64,000 bases of DNA from Listeria kieliensis. Lineage in GTDB: Bacteria > Bacillota > Bacilli > Lactobacillales > Listeriaceae. This document shows positions 44,501-53,810 of this stretch, piece after piece. The stretch's first letter is position 1. Each line of letters begins with the position of its first letter. Under the pieces are notes generated by a model. It saw only the letters and a list, made by a program, of their open reading frames with translations, was not told the DNA's origin and ran no database searches. The stretch spans positions 930,001 to 994,000 of the forward strand of contig NZ_LARY01000001.1 in assembly GCF_003369925.1 (NCBI RefSeq). Direction: 5' to 3'. A program made the translations under genes and the position numbers.

Positions 44501-45080
44501 ATCGTTTAACATCTCCTTCTTGTTTTAAAAATGCGAATGCGTTATAGCTTTCAAATGTATCAGGAAAAATCGGTTGTTCCTTACTCGAAATATACGCGAT
44601 TGTACGACGAAGTGCAAATAGCATTCCTGCGTCAAGTGACGTTTTCGAATAGACTCTCGCTTCTTCTACCCCTGGAAAATCACGGCCAGGTTCTGTATAA
44701 TCCGCCAAAAATAGAATTTTATCTAATTTGTTCATCTTCGCGCTTCCAGTTGTATGGACGCGGATCGCTTCTAAAATTTCAGCATCTGTCACGCCAAATT
44801 CGTGCTTAGCAAGATAAGCTCCAACTGGTGCATGCCAAAGCGCATGGCTGTACTCTAACAACCTTGGATCCATTTTTTCGGATCGAATGAGTTTTTCTGC
44901 TTGGTCATCCGGATAATACTTCGCGTAGTCATGCAGTAATGCCGCTACGCTCGCTTTTTCCGTTGATTCTCCGTAAATTTCCGCATAGAGAATCGCTGTT
45001 TTTTCAACCCCTAATGTATGTTGAAATCGTTTTTCTGGCATGGCTTGTTTAATTTTTTCTAACATTTCTTCACGGTTCAT
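44493..45080 (-). CDS. yqeK: HD-domain Ap4A hydrolase YqeK
   Basis: A 195-residue HD-superfamily enzyme with RFQHTLGV (H21), LLHDYAKY (H50-D51), and HAPVGAYLA and TTGSAKM downstream. Characterised homologues are symmetrical diadenosine tetraphosphatases that use a di-iron centre. It starts 11 nt inside the nadD end (overlap 45070-45080). Located between nadD and rsfS, as in Bacillus. Confidence 0.9.
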   Translation of the reverse strand: MNREEMLEKIKQAMPEKRFQHTLGVEKTAILYAEIYGESTEKASVAALLHDYAKYYPDDQAEKLIRSEKMDPRLLEYSHALWHAPVGAYLAKHEFGVTDAEILEAIRVHTTGSAKMNKLDKILFLADYTEPGRDFPGVEEARVYSKTSLDAGMLFALRRTIAYISSKEQPIFPDTFESYNAFAFLKQEGDVKRFE

Positions 45081-45642
45081 AAAAATGATGCTCCTTTATA
45101 TAGGCCGCTACTTTTTCAGGAACGTAATAATCAATCGGGCTTTTCTTCCAACATTTTTCTCGGATTAATGACGAAGAGATATCCGTTTCCGGAACGGTTA
45201 CATTTAGAACTGGATACTCGGAATTTAGGGAGTACGCCGGTCGATTGACACCAACAAACGTTACTAGTTGAAGTAGCTCTTCAATTCTATACCACTTGGG
45301 GAGATATTCAACCATATCGCCGCCAATGATGAAATAAAAGCTTTGATCAGGCTTTTCTTTTGTCATTTCAAGCATGGTATCGAACGTATAGCTTTTTCCT
45401 TCACGGGAAAGTTCACGTGCATCCACTTCAAAATGCGGATTGGATGCCGTTGCAAGTTCAAGCATATGCACCCGGTCTTTCGCTTCTACAAATCCACTTT
45501 CTTTTTTGTGGGGAGGAACTTTATTCGGTAAAAAGATAACTTTTTTTAAGCCCAGTTGCGCGTAAACTTCATTCGCTATGATCAAATGAATAATGTGCGG
45601 TGGATCAAAAGTTCCCCCAAGTATTCCAATTTTTTCCGTCAA
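45070..45642 (-). CDS. nadD: Nicotinate-nucleotide adenylyltransferase
   Basis: A 190-residue enzyme making NaAD+ from NaMN and ATP in NAD biosynthesis. It has GILGGTFDPPHIIH (nucleotide-binding GxFxxxH), FLPNKVPPHK, and the SSSLIR motif near the C-terminus. TTG at 45642 sits 6 nt after GAGGTG and is preferred to GTG at 45651. Part of the yqeG-yqeM operon. Confidence 0.95.
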   Translation of the reverse strand: MTEKIGILGGTFDPPHIIHLIIANEVYAQLGLKKVIFLPNKVPPHKKESGFVEAKDRVHMLELATASNPHFEVDARELSREGKSYTFDTMLEMTKEKPDQSFYFIIGGDMVEYLPKWYRIEELLQLVTFVGVNRPAYSLNSEYPVLNVTVPETDISSSLIREKCWKKSPIDYYVPEKVAAYIKEHHFYEP

Positions 45643-45660
45643 TTTTATCACCTCAGCTGG

Positions 45661-45951
45661 TTAAGGCAGCTCGATTTGTTTATTCTTACTGGATTCTTTA
45701 TACAAAATAATCGTTCTGCCAATTACTTGTACTAGTTCACTTCCAGTTCGTTCACTAAGCATTTCTGCTACTTCTTCTTTTGGCACTTCACAGTTTTGTA
45801 AAACGGATACTTTTAACAATTCACGTGCTAGAAGTGCATCGCTAATTTGGCTTACCATATTCGGATTTACGCCGCCTTTTCCAACTTGAAAAATCGGCTG
45901 TAAGTTGTGTGCTTCTTTGCGTAAAAAGCGTTTTTGTGGCCCGGTTAGCAT
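45661..45951 (-). CDS. yhbY: Ribosome assembly RNA-binding protein YhbY
   Basis: A 96-residue CRM/YhbY domain, beginning MLTGPQKRFLRKEAHNLQPIFQVGKGG, with the RNA-binding GxxG-like GKGG. It binds pre-50S particles. GAGGAGGAATAGAA precedes the ATG, 2 nt after aroE. Confidence 0.95.
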   Translation of the reverse strand: MLTGPQKRFLRKEAHNLQPIFQVGKGGVNPNMVSQISDALLARELLKVSVLQNCEVPKEEVAEMLSERTGSELVQVIGRTIILYKESSKNKQIELP

Positions 45952-45953
45952 TT

Positions 45954-46775
45954 CTATTCCTCCTCAAATGAATCGAGTACGGCTTGCCGCATGACAGCCC
46001 GATTCGGATTTTCTCCTGTCCAAAGTTTAAACGCAAGCGCGCCTTGATTCACAAACATCGCTAGGCCGTTTTGCGTAATCGCTCCTCTTTTTTTGGCTTC
46101 TTGTAAAAAATGCGTTTCAAATGGATTATAAATGATATCTGAAACAAGTGTGCCCGGAGAAAGCAAGTCGAGCGCAAGCGGCAAATCGCTATTTTCTGGG
46201 TTTAAGCCAACCGCTGTTGTTTGAATAATAATCGTAAACTGAGAAAGCTTATTCGCAGCTTCTGTGAGCGTAATCGCTCGATCCTTACTTCGTTGTTCTA
46301 GCATCTCTTCTGCTTTTGAAAGCGTTCGGTTGGCGACTGTTACTTCACCGTTATACGCTTCTTTTAGCGCGAGATAGATGCCTTTACTTGCTCCTCCGGC
46401 TCCGATAATTAACACATGATCTGAGTCTTTTAGTGGTCTTTTTTCCGTCAATCCTTCTAAAAAACCTCGCCCGTCTGTATTATAACCGATCCACTTATTT
46501 TGTCTCCGAACGACTGTATTTACCGCTCCACACTTCTTTGCAAACGAATCCACTTCATCCAAATAAGGAAGGATTCGCTCTTTAAAAGGAATGGTGACAT
46601 TAAAACCATCTAAATCGGAAAGAAGCAAATCCCTTATTTCTCGGTCAAATGATTCTTTGCTTAATTTTTTTCGTGTATAAATAGCGTCAAGCTGCAAGTC
46701 TTGAATGGCTGCCTGGTGCATAATCGGCGAAAGTGAATGCGCGATCGGGTTTCCAATAACAGCAAAATGTTTCAT
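45954..46775 (-). CDS. aroE: Shikimate dehydrogenase
   Basis: A 273-residue NADP-dependent enzyme reducing 3-dehydroshikimate to shikimate for aromatic amino-acid and folate synthesis. It begins MKHFAVIGNPIAHSLSP, with the catalytic NVTIPFKE lysine, the cofactor loop GAGGASKGI and NRT specificity motif. ATG at 46775 with GAGGTG is preferred to an upstream start at 46802. Confidence 0.95.
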   Translation of the reverse strand: MKHFAVIGNPIAHSLSPIMHQAAIQDLQLDAIYTRKKLSKESFDREIRDLLLSDLDGFNVTIPFKERILPYLDEVDSFAKKCGAVNTVVRRQNKWIGYNTDGRGFLEGLTEKRPLKDSDHVLIIGAGGASKGIYLALKEAYNGEVTVANRTLSKAEEMLEQRSKDRAITLTEAANKLSQFTIIIQTTAVGLNPENSDLPLALDLLSPGTLVSDIIYNPFETHFLQEAKKRGAITQNGLAMFVNQGALAFKLWTGENPNRAVMRQAVLDSFEEE

Positions 46776-46785
46776 TTTATTCACC

Positions 46786-47886
46786 TCAAATAAGTGGCTC
46801 ACGAATGGAAACGGAAACGCCTTCTGGAACCCAAGCAGTCACTTTTACGCCGCCTTCTGGAACGGTTACCCAGCCAAGCCCGGAAAAAACGATATCGGTC
46901 TTCTCACGAATCGTGAACGGGTGTGGAACAAGTTCTGGAAGGTCGGCTAGCTCTTCTTTTGTCGGAGGGGCTAGAACTTCCCCTTTCTGCGTTTCATATA
47001 AATGATTGGCATTCGCAAGTTTTGTACGGTGCGGCTCTAATTCGTTCGACATGTAGACGATAAATGAGCTGCGCGGACCAGATGTGAAATCGAGGCGTGC
47101 TAATGCGCCAAAAAACAAAGTTTGCGCTTCATTAAGCTGATAAGCAAGAGGCTTGATTTCTTTTTTAGGCGTAATTTTTTTAAGTGTTTTTGTACCGATA
47201 AAGTGAGCCATTTGATGATGATTAATAATTCCTGGTGTATCAACTAGCACGCTTCCGCCAGCAAGCGGAATTTCAATTTTATCAAGCGTGGTTCCAGGAA
47301 ATTGAGATGTTGTAACCACATCTTTTTCTCCAGAAGCGCGTTTGATGATTTGATTGATAAGCGTGGATTTCCCAACGTTCGTACAGCCGACAATATAGAC
47401 ATCATGTCCATTACGTAGCTCTTCAATTCGGTCAAGCAAAGTCTCAAAACCGCTTCCCTTTTGTGCACTGACGAGCGTTACGTCTTCTGCAAGCAAGCCA
47501 AGATCCTTTGCCCGTCGTCTCATCCAGCGTGTCAATTTGTCTCTCTTCAGAGATTTCGGCAACAAATCTTCTTTATTGCCGACAAGAAGTACCGGATTAT
47601 TTCCAACAAAGCGGTGCAATCCGGGAAGCCAGCTACCATCAAAATCAAAAATATCCACGACATAGACGATCAATGCTTTTTTCGATCCTAATTCATTTAA
47701 AATCTTCAAAAAGTCATCATCCGTTAAAGGTACATCTTGAATTTCATTGTAATGCTTCAAACGAAAACAACGCTGGCAAATAACCGTTTCTTTTGTAAGC
47801 GATGATTTCGGTGCATAGCCTGGCTTTGACTTATCTTCAGATTGAATAATCGCACCACAGCCAATACATCTAAGCGTTTCTGTCAA
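46786..47886 (-). CDS. yqeH: Ribosome biogenesis GTPase YqeH
   Basis: A 366-residue circularly permuted GTPase required for 30S assembly. A zinc finger CIGC...CQRC opens the protein, then permuted motifs GNKEDLLPK (G4), SAQKGSG (G5), GCTNVGKSTLINQ (G1), and DTPGI (G3). Start is TTG at 47886, which overlaps the yqeG stop (TTGA) and follows GGGAGG; the ATG at 47901 would lie within the binding site. Confidence 0.95.
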   Translation of the reverse strand: MTETLRCIGCGAIIQSEDKSKPGYAPKSSLTKETVICQRCFRLKHYNEIQDVPLTDDDFLKILNELGSKKALIVYVVDIFDFDGSWLPGLHRFVGNNPVLLVGNKEDLLPKSLKRDKLTRWMRRRAKDLGLLAEDVTLVSAQKGSGFETLLDRIEELRNGHDVYIVGCTNVGKSTLINQIIKRASGEKDVVTTSQFPGTTLDKIEIPLAGGSVLVDTPGIINHHQMAHFIGTKTLKKITPKKEIKPLAYQLNEAQTLFFGALARLDFTSGPRSSFIVYMSNELEPHRTKLANANHLYETQKGEVLAPPTKEELADLPELVPHPFTIREKTDIVFSGLGWVTVPEGGVKVTAWVPEGVSVSIREPLI

Positions 47887-48413
47887 AGTGAATCCTCCCA
47901 TTCTAATTTTTGTTTTTTCGAAAGACGTTTTAAGATAATCCGCTCCATAAAGCGGTTAAATTTCGTAGCAAGTCCATCTGTTTCTTTTACAGGCCGTACA
48001 AAAACCGTAAAGAGTTTCTGTCTGTTCCCGCCAAAAATGTCTGTCATAATTTGGTCACCAATCATAATGGTTTCTTCTGGCGTCGAATCCAGTTCTTTGA
48101 GTGCTTTTTTAAAGTTTTTACCTAAAGGTTTTCGTGCTCTTGCAAGAAATGGAATCCGAGTCGATTTAGCGACACGTTCCACACGCTCTTCTGAATTATT
48201 CGAAAGAATCATCACTTTAATTCCCGAAGCTTCAAGAAGCGAAAACCAGTTGATAATTTCGTGCGTTGCATCCATTTCGTCCCACGCAAGAAGCGTATTA
48301 TCAAGATCCGTTAAGATCGTTGTTTTTCCCATTTTTTTCAAATGTTCCGCTGTAATTCCAAATGGTGAATCGAGCATTTTATCTGGTGAAAATTGCTTTA
48401 ACAAACCTCGCAC
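47883..48413 (-). CDS. yqeG: HAD-family phosphatase YqeG
   Basis: A 176-residue HAD IIIA enzyme with LTDLDNTLLAWD (nucleophile Asp), SNNSEERV, KARKPLGK-like RARKPLGKN and GDQIMTDIFGGN. Homologues dephosphorylate phosphatidylglycerophosphate or are of unknown substrate; the role here is not fixed. It heads the yqeG-yqeH-aroE-yhbY-nadD-yqeK-rsfS-yqeM operon. GTG at 48413 is the likely start but its binding site is weak. A 7-bp inverted repeat CTCCTCT/AGAGGAG (48431-48437 and 48448-48454) lies in its leader. Confidence 0.88.
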   Translation of the reverse strand: MRGLLKQFSPDKMLDSPFGITAEHLKKMGKTTILTDLDNTLLAWDEMDATHEIINWFSLLEASGIKVMILSNNSEERVERVAKSTRIPFLARARKPLGKNFKKALKELDSTPEETIMIGDQIMTDIFGGNRQKLFTVFVRPVKETDGLATKFNRFMERIILKRLSKKQKLEWEDSL

Positions 48414-48564
48414 CTCATTTTCTTTTTCTGCTCCTCTTTGATTACGGAGAGGAGATAACCTACAAATTTTATCATGTTTTGATTTATTTTACAAAAAAAC
48501 CTGAGATACTGCTATAATAAAGAAGTAAAAACGGAATAATACGGATATCAAGGAGGAGAAATGG

Positions 48565-50367
48565 ATGACAAAACCCTATTCAGAAGTTTGGGATCTAGAT
48601 TCAATCTATCAAGGTGGTAGTGCATCAGAAGAACTGCATGAAACTTTGCAAGCGCTAAAAGACGACTTGGATCTTTTTATTAAAAATGTAGGAGAATGGG
48701 CAGTTCCAGAAAGCAAAAATGATGCTGCTGAGTTTCTTCTCTTAATTAATCAAAATGCAGATCTCTCAAAAGGATTTATGAATGCAAGTTCTTACTTGGA
48801 ATGTTTGCAATCTGCTGATATTCGTGATGAACGTGCGGCTACCCTTGCAGCACGCGTTTATGGTTACGCTGCTTTACTTCAAACCGCACAAGATGATTGG
48901 CATGATAAATTCATTCAAATCGAAGATCGTGTTTGGAACGAAATTTTACAGGAAAACGGCTTCAGTCAAATTGCTTTTGTGTTAAATGAAGCGCGTGAAA
49001 ATCGCCGTAAAAAAGGAAGTAAACAGCAAGAAGCCCTCATTAATGCTCTTTCTGTTGATGGCTATCAAGGTTGGTCAGATCACTATGACACAATTATTGG
49101 CACAGTCCGTGTCAAAGTAACGATCGACGGTAAAGAGCAAGACTTGTCTGCTGGTCAAGCTTTAAATATGCTAAACCATCCGAAGCGTGAAGTCCGGGAA
49201 GCGGTTTTTAAAGCTTATACGGAAAGCTTCCAAGCAGAAAGCCGACTATTTGCGGATACGCTCAATCATTTAGCAGGATTCCGCTTGCAAACATATAAGA
49301 CACGTGGTTGGGACAACGTTCTAAGCGAGCCACTTGCAATCAACCGTATGCAGCAAGAAACGCTTGATGCGATGTGGAATGTGATTCGGGATAATAAAGC
49401 TACTTTCGTAAACTTTTTAAATCGAAAAGCAAAGTTACTAGGCATTTCCAAATTGAGCTTTTTTGATGTCGAGGCTCCCCTTGTGTTTTCGGGAACTCCT
49501 AAAAAATATACTTACCAAGAAGGCGCAGATTTTATTTTAACGCAGTTTAATAAATTTAGTCCGAAAATGGCTGAATTTGCTAAACATGCTTTTTCAAGTC
49601 ACTGGATCGAAGCAGAAGACCGAGATCATAAACGTCCCGGAGGCTTTTGTACAGATTTTCCAGTTGAAAAGGAAAGCCGCATTTTCATGACTTATGATGG
49701 TGCGCCGTCAACAGTTGCTACTCTCGCTCACGAACTGGGACATGCTTTTCACTCGTACGTGATCCGGGATGAGCCTTATGAAAATACGGATTATGCGATG
49801 AATGTGGCTGAAACGGCCTCTACTTTTGCAGAAATGATCATTGCTGATGCTTCCGTAAAAGAAGCGAATTCAAAGGAAGAGAAAATCACTCTTCTAGAAG
49901 ACAAAATTGGCCGAAGTATTGCCTTTTTCATGAACATTCATGCGCGTTTCCTTTTTGAAACTCGTTTTTATGAAGAACGCAAGAAAGGGATTCTCTCAGT
50001 GGATGATTTGAATCGCCTGATGGAAGAAGCCCAACGTGAGGCTTACTTGGATTCCCTTGATGAATACCATCCACAATTTTGGGCATCGAAGCTACACTTT
50101 TATATTGCAGATGTGCCTTTCTATAATTTCCCTTATACATTTGGTTATCTCTTCTCACTTGGCATCTATAGCCGCGCTATAAATAGCGGGGAAAGCTATG
50201 AAGATGCTTACATTGCACTTTTAAAAGACACCGGCGCGATGACGACCGAAGAACTTGCGCAAAAACATTTGGGCGTTGATTTAACTAAACCAGATTTTTG
50301 GCGAGAAGCCGTTGATATTACCATCAAAGACGTAGAGGAATTCTTGGAACTGACGAAAGATCTTTAA
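48565..50367 (+). CDS. pepF: Oligoendopeptidase F family (M3) metallopeptidase
   Basis: A 600-residue cytosolic zinc peptidase with the HExxH motif ATLAHELGHAFHS (about 391-403) and a downstream glutamate in NVAETASTFAEM. It cleaves medium-size peptides. AAGGAGGAGAAATGG precedes the ATG. The subgroup is closer to the M3B PepF/YjbG group than to thimet oligopeptidase. Strong terminator follows; divergent from yqeG. Confidence 0.93.
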   Translation: MTKPYSEVWDLDSIYQGGSASEELHETLQALKDDLDLFIKNVGEWAVPESKNDAAEFLLLINQNADLSKGFMNASSYLECLQSADIRDERAATLAARVYGYAALLQTAQDDWHDKFIQIEDRVWNEILQENGFSQIAFVLNEARENRRKKGSKQQEALINALSVDGYQGWSDHYDTIIGTVRVKVTIDGKEQDLSAGQALNMLNHPKREVREAVFKAYTESFQAESRLFADTLNHLAGFRLQTYKTRGWDNVLSEPLAINRMQQETLDAMWNVIRDNKATFVNFLNRKAKLLGISKLSFFDVEAPLVFSGTPKKYTYQEGADFILTQFNKFSPKMAEFAKHAFSSHWIEAEDRDHKRPGGFCTDFPVEKESRIFMTYDGAPSTVATLAHELGHAFHSYVIRDEPYENTDYAMNVAETASTFAEMIIADASVKEANSKEEKITLLEDKIGRSIAFFMNIHARFLFETRFYEERKKGILSVDDLNRLMEEAQREAYLDSLDEYHPQFWASKLHFYIADVPFYNFPYTFGYLFSLGIYSRAINSGESYEDAYIALLKDTGAMTTEELAQKHLGVDLTKPDFWREAVDITIKDVEEFLELTKDL

Positions 50368-50376
50368 AAAGGTGTA

Positions 50377-50415
50377 AAGAAACGCGACAATGCGTATTGT
50401 CGCGTTTCTTTTTAT
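50377..50415 (+). terminator. Bidirectional terminator between pepF and mtnN
   Basis: A perfect 15-bp stem AAGAAACGCGACAAT/ATTGTCGCGTTTCTT (loop GCGT) with a T tail. Confidence 0.95.
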
Positions 50416-50418
50416 CCT

Positions 50419-51120
50419 TTAGATTCCTTTGCGTAAAAGTGCCAAAATCGACTCAGAAGAGGCCTTAGCAGCGATTTCTAAAAATTCATCAAATGACATC
50501 GCCGCTTCTTGATCTGCAACATCCGAAATAGCTCGAATCACAAGAAATGGTACTTGGAACCGATAAGCAACTTGTGCAATCGCTGCCGCTTCCATTTCAA
50601 CCGCACACATATCGGGAAATGAAGCAAACAAAGCCTCTCTTTGCGTTTCTTGCGAAATAAAAGAATCATTCGTTACTACAAGTCCGTAAACTGCTTTGTT
50701 TGGCGTTTCTTTAAAGTGCTCCGCGTAAATTTGTTCCGCTTTTTTTAGTAAAGCACGATCGCCTTCGTAAATAGCAGGCATTTGTGGAACTTGACCAAAG
50801 CGATAGCCAAAAACGGTGGCATCCACATCGCCATAAGTCAGTCGATCAGATAAAATCACGTCGCCTACTTTTAAATCGGATCCGATTCCACCGGCAGATC
50901 CAGTATTAATGATTACTTTAGGTGCATAACGGTCACAAAGAATCGCTGTCGAGACTGCCGCATTCACTTTTCCAATCCCCGATTCAACAAGAACGACCCT
51001 TTGCCCTTCCAGATTTCCTTCATAAAATTGTGCTCCTGCAATTTCAACAGTTTTACGTTCTGTCATCGCGTCACGTAAAATTTGAACTTCCTCCTGCATC
51101 GCACCGATAATACCAATCAT
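50419..51120 (-). CDS. mtnN: 5'-methylthioadenosine/S-adenosylhomocysteine nucleosidase
   Basis: A 233-residue enzyme that cleaves MTA and SAH to free adenine, recycling SAM by-products and feeding AI-2 synthesis. GIIGAMQEEV (catalytic Glu near 11-12), VVESGIGKVNAA, VEMEAAAIAQ (ribose-binding Glu) and AISDVAD (catalytic Asp) are visible. It starts about 50 nt downstream of yrrS with GAGGAGG before ATG. Confidence 0.95.
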   Translation of the reverse strand: MIGIIGAMQEEVQILRDAMTERKTVEIAGAQFYEGNLEGQRVVLVESGIGKVNAAVSTAILCDRYAPKVIINTGSAGGIGSDLKVGDVILSDRLTYGDVDATVFGYRFGQVPQMPAIYEGDRALLKKAEQIYAEHFKETPNKAVYGLVVTNDSFISQETQREALFASFPDMCAVEMEAAAIAQVAYRFQVPFLVIRAISDVADQEAAMSFDEFLEIAAKASSESILALLRKGI

Positions 51121-51141
51121 TATTGATCCTCCTCATACAAA

Positions 51142-51170
51142 CAAAAACGCCAGGTCGCAACCAGACGTTT
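51142..51170 (-). terminator. Terminator of yrrS
   Basis: AAACGCCAGGT/ACCAGACGTTT stem with two mismatches (51145-51155 with 51160-51170), T run on the minus strand; overlaps the yrrS stop codon. Confidence 0.75.
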
Positions 51171-51813
51171 ATCGCTTGTCGTTTTCTTTCAGTTTTTCAA
51201 CCTTTTTTGGTTCCCAGCCTTTGCCATCTTTCCACTTGATATAAACGCGGTAAGTCTCATCTGGTTTATCTTTGCTTGAAATGGTTCCAATTGATTCCGT
51301 TGCTGGATCATTGCCTCGTCCAACAAACCAAAGCGTCATGTTATCACTTGCAATATCCGTAGCTTCTGAGAAAGCTTTAATTTTTTCTTTCCAGTCCATA
51401 CTTGTTGCATCATAAGAATTAACATGTTCTCCTGATTGATTCGTTCCAACTGGTTTCCATTTTTTCTTTATGACTTCTTGGACGTTTGGATCATTGCTTT
51501 TCGTAGTTGTTTCTTTACCATCTGATTGGTCTTTTTCAGTTTTTGCTTGATCTTTTTTATCCTTGTTTGAAAGATTGGCATCTTCCTTCTTCTGAACGGA
51601 AGATGCCGTTTTCGTTGCTGGTGCATCATTTTTGTCTCCAGTTGCAAAAATAACAAAGTAAACAGAGCCAATAATAAGTAAAGAAACAATGATGATTAAA
51701 ATATTTAAAACCAAATTTGTTTTCTTTCGCTTGGTATTTGTCTGCATACGAGAGCCTTCCACATTGTTTTGTTTGACCCAGCGATTTTTGTTTTTGGATT
51801 GTCTTTCAACCAT
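51169..51813 (-). CDS. yrrS: Single-pass membrane protein YrrS (DUF1510)
   Basis: A 214-residue protein with a basic cytoplasmic start (about 1-32), one membrane helix (about 33-56), a long Lys/Asp/Glu/Thr linker and a C-terminal DUF1510 domain with VNSYDATSMDWKEKIKAFSEAT and DETYRVYIKWKDGKGWEP. Members sit in the cell-wall zone; function is unknown, although the gene often neighbours a penicillin-binding protein in Bacillus. GGTGG precedes the ATG. Confidence 0.85.
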   Translation of the reverse strand: MVERQSKNKNRWVKQNNVEGSRMQTNTKRKKTNLVLNILIIIVSLLIIGSVYFVIFATGDKNDAPATKTASSVQKKEDANLSNKDKKDQAKTEKDQSDGKETTTKSNDPNVQEVIKKKWKPVGTNQSGEHVNSYDATSMDWKEKIKAFSEATDIASDNMTLWFVGRGNDPATESIGTISSKDKPDETYRVYIKWKDGKGWEPKKVEKLKENDKR

Positions 51814-51848
51814 AGGATTTCACCACCTTATTCACAGATACCCGGTTA

Positions 51849-52328
51849 TTAAGCTTCGATTTTAACGATTTTAACAGTCATTTCACCACCGGGAGTTTGA
51901 ATAGCGACTTCTTCACCCACATTATGTCCTAAAAGGCCTTTAGCAATTGGGGAATCATTAGAAATTCGGCCATTAAACGGATCCGCTTCCGCACTTCCGA
52001 CAATGGTATAAGATTCTTCATCGCCATCAGGAATCTCAGTAAATGTGACTTTCTTTCCAAGTGTAACCGTGTCATTATCAACTTCCGAACCATCAATAAT
52101 GTGTGCATTACGAAGCATATTTTCAAGCGTCGTGATTCGTCCTTCCACAAAAGCTTGTTCATCTTTTGCAGAATCATACTCAGAGTTCTCAGAAAGATCC
52201 CCGAAATCACGTGCGATTTTAATTCGTTCTACAACTTCTTTCCGTTTTACTGTTTTTAGTTCATTTAATTCTTGTTCTAATTTTGCTTTCCCTTCAAGCG
52301 TCATGGGATATACTTTTTCAGTTGCCAA
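51849..52328 (-). CDS. greA: Transcription elongation factor GreA
   Basis: A 159-residue protein that enters the RNA polymerase secondary channel and stimulates cleavage of backtracked RNA. It has an N-terminal coiled coil with the tip [19 protein letters not shown] and the C-terminal FKBP-like globule ending in a [14 protein letters not shown] segment. Start is TTG at 52328, after AAGGAGAGAACAAAT. Confidence 0.96.
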   Translation of the reverse strand: MATEKVYPMTLEGKAKLEQELNELKTVKRKEVVERIKIARDFGDLSENSEYDSAKDEQAFVEGRITTLENMLRNAHIIDGSEVDNDTVTLGKKVTFTEIPDGDEESYTIVGSAEADPFNGRISNDSPIAKGLLGHNVGEEVAIQTPGGEMTVKIVKIEA

Positions 52329-52362
52329 ATTTGTTCTCTCCTTTAATATCGTATCGATAAGT

Positions 52363-52399
52363 ATAGAAAAGTACGGAGATCAGCGCCCCGCACTTTTTG
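52363..52399 (-). terminator. Terminator of udk
   Basis: AAAAGTACGG/CCGCACTTTT stem of about 10 bp (52367-52376 with 52388-52397, one G-U), minus-strand T-rich tail. It separates udk from greA. Confidence 0.75.
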
Positions 52400-52503
52400 A
52401 AAATCTGTTGTTCTAGAAAAGCGTACAAGCTTTTTCAAGTGATTATCTTATTTACTATCAGCATTTTACCGCAAACGCTCTGCTTTTTCAAGCAAGCATT
52501 CTT

Positions 52504-53142
52504 TTAACCATGAAGATTTTCTTCCAAAACTGCCGCAATTTTTGTTGTCATCAGGTCAATTGCAACATGATTTTGCCCACCTTCTGGAATGATGATATCC
52601 GCATATTTTTTTGTTGGCTCGATAAATTCATTATGCATCGGCTTCACGACATTTAAATATTGATCGATGACAGAATCAAGCGAGCGCCCCCGGTCCTTAA
52701 TATCGCGTAATAGGCGACGAATGATGCGGATATCATCATCAGTATCCACATAGACTTTAATATCCATCAAATCGCGCAACCTTGGGTCTTCTAAAATTAA
52801 AATTCCCTCTAAAATGATCACTTCCCGTGGTTCTTGATGAATCACTTCATTAGATCGATTATGAACCGTGTAATCGTAAACAGGTTTACTAATAGCCTGG
52901 TAGTTCAACAGCTGCTCCACATGTTCAATCAATAAATCAGTATCAAAAGCTAGCGGATGATCGTAGTTTGTTTCAAGTCGTTCCTCAAAAGATAAGTCTG
53001 ACTGATCTTTATAGTAAAAATCCTGTTCTAGCATTAAGATCGAGCATTCTCCAAAATGCTCATAAATTTTTTTGCAGACACTCGTTTTCCCCGAGCCAGA
53101 ACCGCCAGTTACTCCGACGACCACTGGTTTTCTTTTCATCAT
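52504..53142 (-). CDS. udk: Uridine kinase
   Basis: A 212-residue P-loop kinase that phosphorylates uridine and cytidine in salvage. Walker [12 protein letters not shown] near residues 10-20, [22 protein letters not shown] and RDIKDRGRS are the family signatures. The ATGA overlap with trmR indicates coupling. Two adjacent ATGs (53142, 53139) are both possible. Confidence 0.95.
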   Translation of the reverse strand: MMKRKPVVVGVTGGSGSGKTSVCKKIYEHFGECSILMLEQDFYYKDQSDLSFEERLETNYDHPLAFDTDLLIEHVEQLLNYQAISKPVYDYTVHNRSNEVIHQEPREVIILEGILILEDPRLRDLMDIKVYVDTDDDIRIIRRLLRDIKDRGRSLDSVIDQYLNVVKPMHNEFIEPTKKYADIIIPEGGQNHVAIDLMTTKIAAVLEENLHG

Positions 53143-53777
53143 CCGTCTCTCCTTCTTGTGACCGCGAGTCCATCACCAAGCGGGATAATGCTCGTTACAA
53201 ACTCGGGCTGATCCATCAAAAAACCATTAAATTTACGCATTTTCTTCGCGATTCTTGCCTTTTTTTGCACCTCAGGGAGCTCATCTAGCGCAAGCCCTTT
53301 AAAGAGAACGTTGTCGCTATAAATCACACCGCGAGCCGTTAAATGCGGGCTGTATAAATCAAAAAACTTTTCATATTGAGCTTTGGCCGCGTCAATAAAA
53401 ATCGCATCAAACGGCCCTTTGTGCACAAGCTTTTCAAAATCTAAAAGTGCATCACCAAGCACAAGTTCCACTTGGTTAACCCCAAACTTCCTCACATTTT
53501 CTTGAGCGATCGAAAAACGTTCTTCATCACGTTCGATTGTAATAATTTCAGACTCTGGCAAAGTTTCTTGCATTCTAAGCGCCGAATAACCAATTGCTGT
53601 CCCAAGCTCTAAAATTCGTTTAGGACGCTGGATCGCCATGATTTGCAGCATGGCGTGTAGTGAATCTTTTTCCATAATCGGAACCGCTTCTCGCTTTGCA
53701 TACGCCTCTATTTCAAGAAAAAAGGGTGTGCTTACAGGAATTTGGTCCAATAAATAATCATGAATGAACGCATCCAT
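53139..53777 (-). CDS. trmR: tRNA 5-hydroxyuridine methyltransferase / O-methyltransferase family 3
   Basis: A 212-residue SAM-dependent enzyme related to Bacillus YrrM/TrmR, which methylates 5-hydroxyuridine at tRNA position 34 to 5-methoxyuridine. It shows [14 protein letters not shown] for [14 protein letters not shown], and FIDAAKAQY. The specific substrate is inferred from the gene neighbourhood (greA-udk-trmR-mltG) as well as sequence. ATG at 53777 after GGAAGGG is preferred to one at 53798. Confidence 0.85.
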   Translation of the reverse strand: MDAFIHDYLLDQIPVSTPFFLEIEAYAKREAVPIMEKDSLHAMLQIMAIQRPKRILELGTAIGYSALRMQETLPESEIITIERDEERFSIAQENVRKFGVNQVELVLGDALLDFEKLVHKGPFDAIFIDAAKAQYEKFFDLYSPHLTARGVIYSDNVLFKGLALDELPEVQKKARIAKKMRKFNGFLMDQPEFVTSIIPLGDGLAVTRRRDG

Positions 53778-53810
53778 CAGTTTAAAAATCCCTTCCATTC
53801 TGTTGAAAAA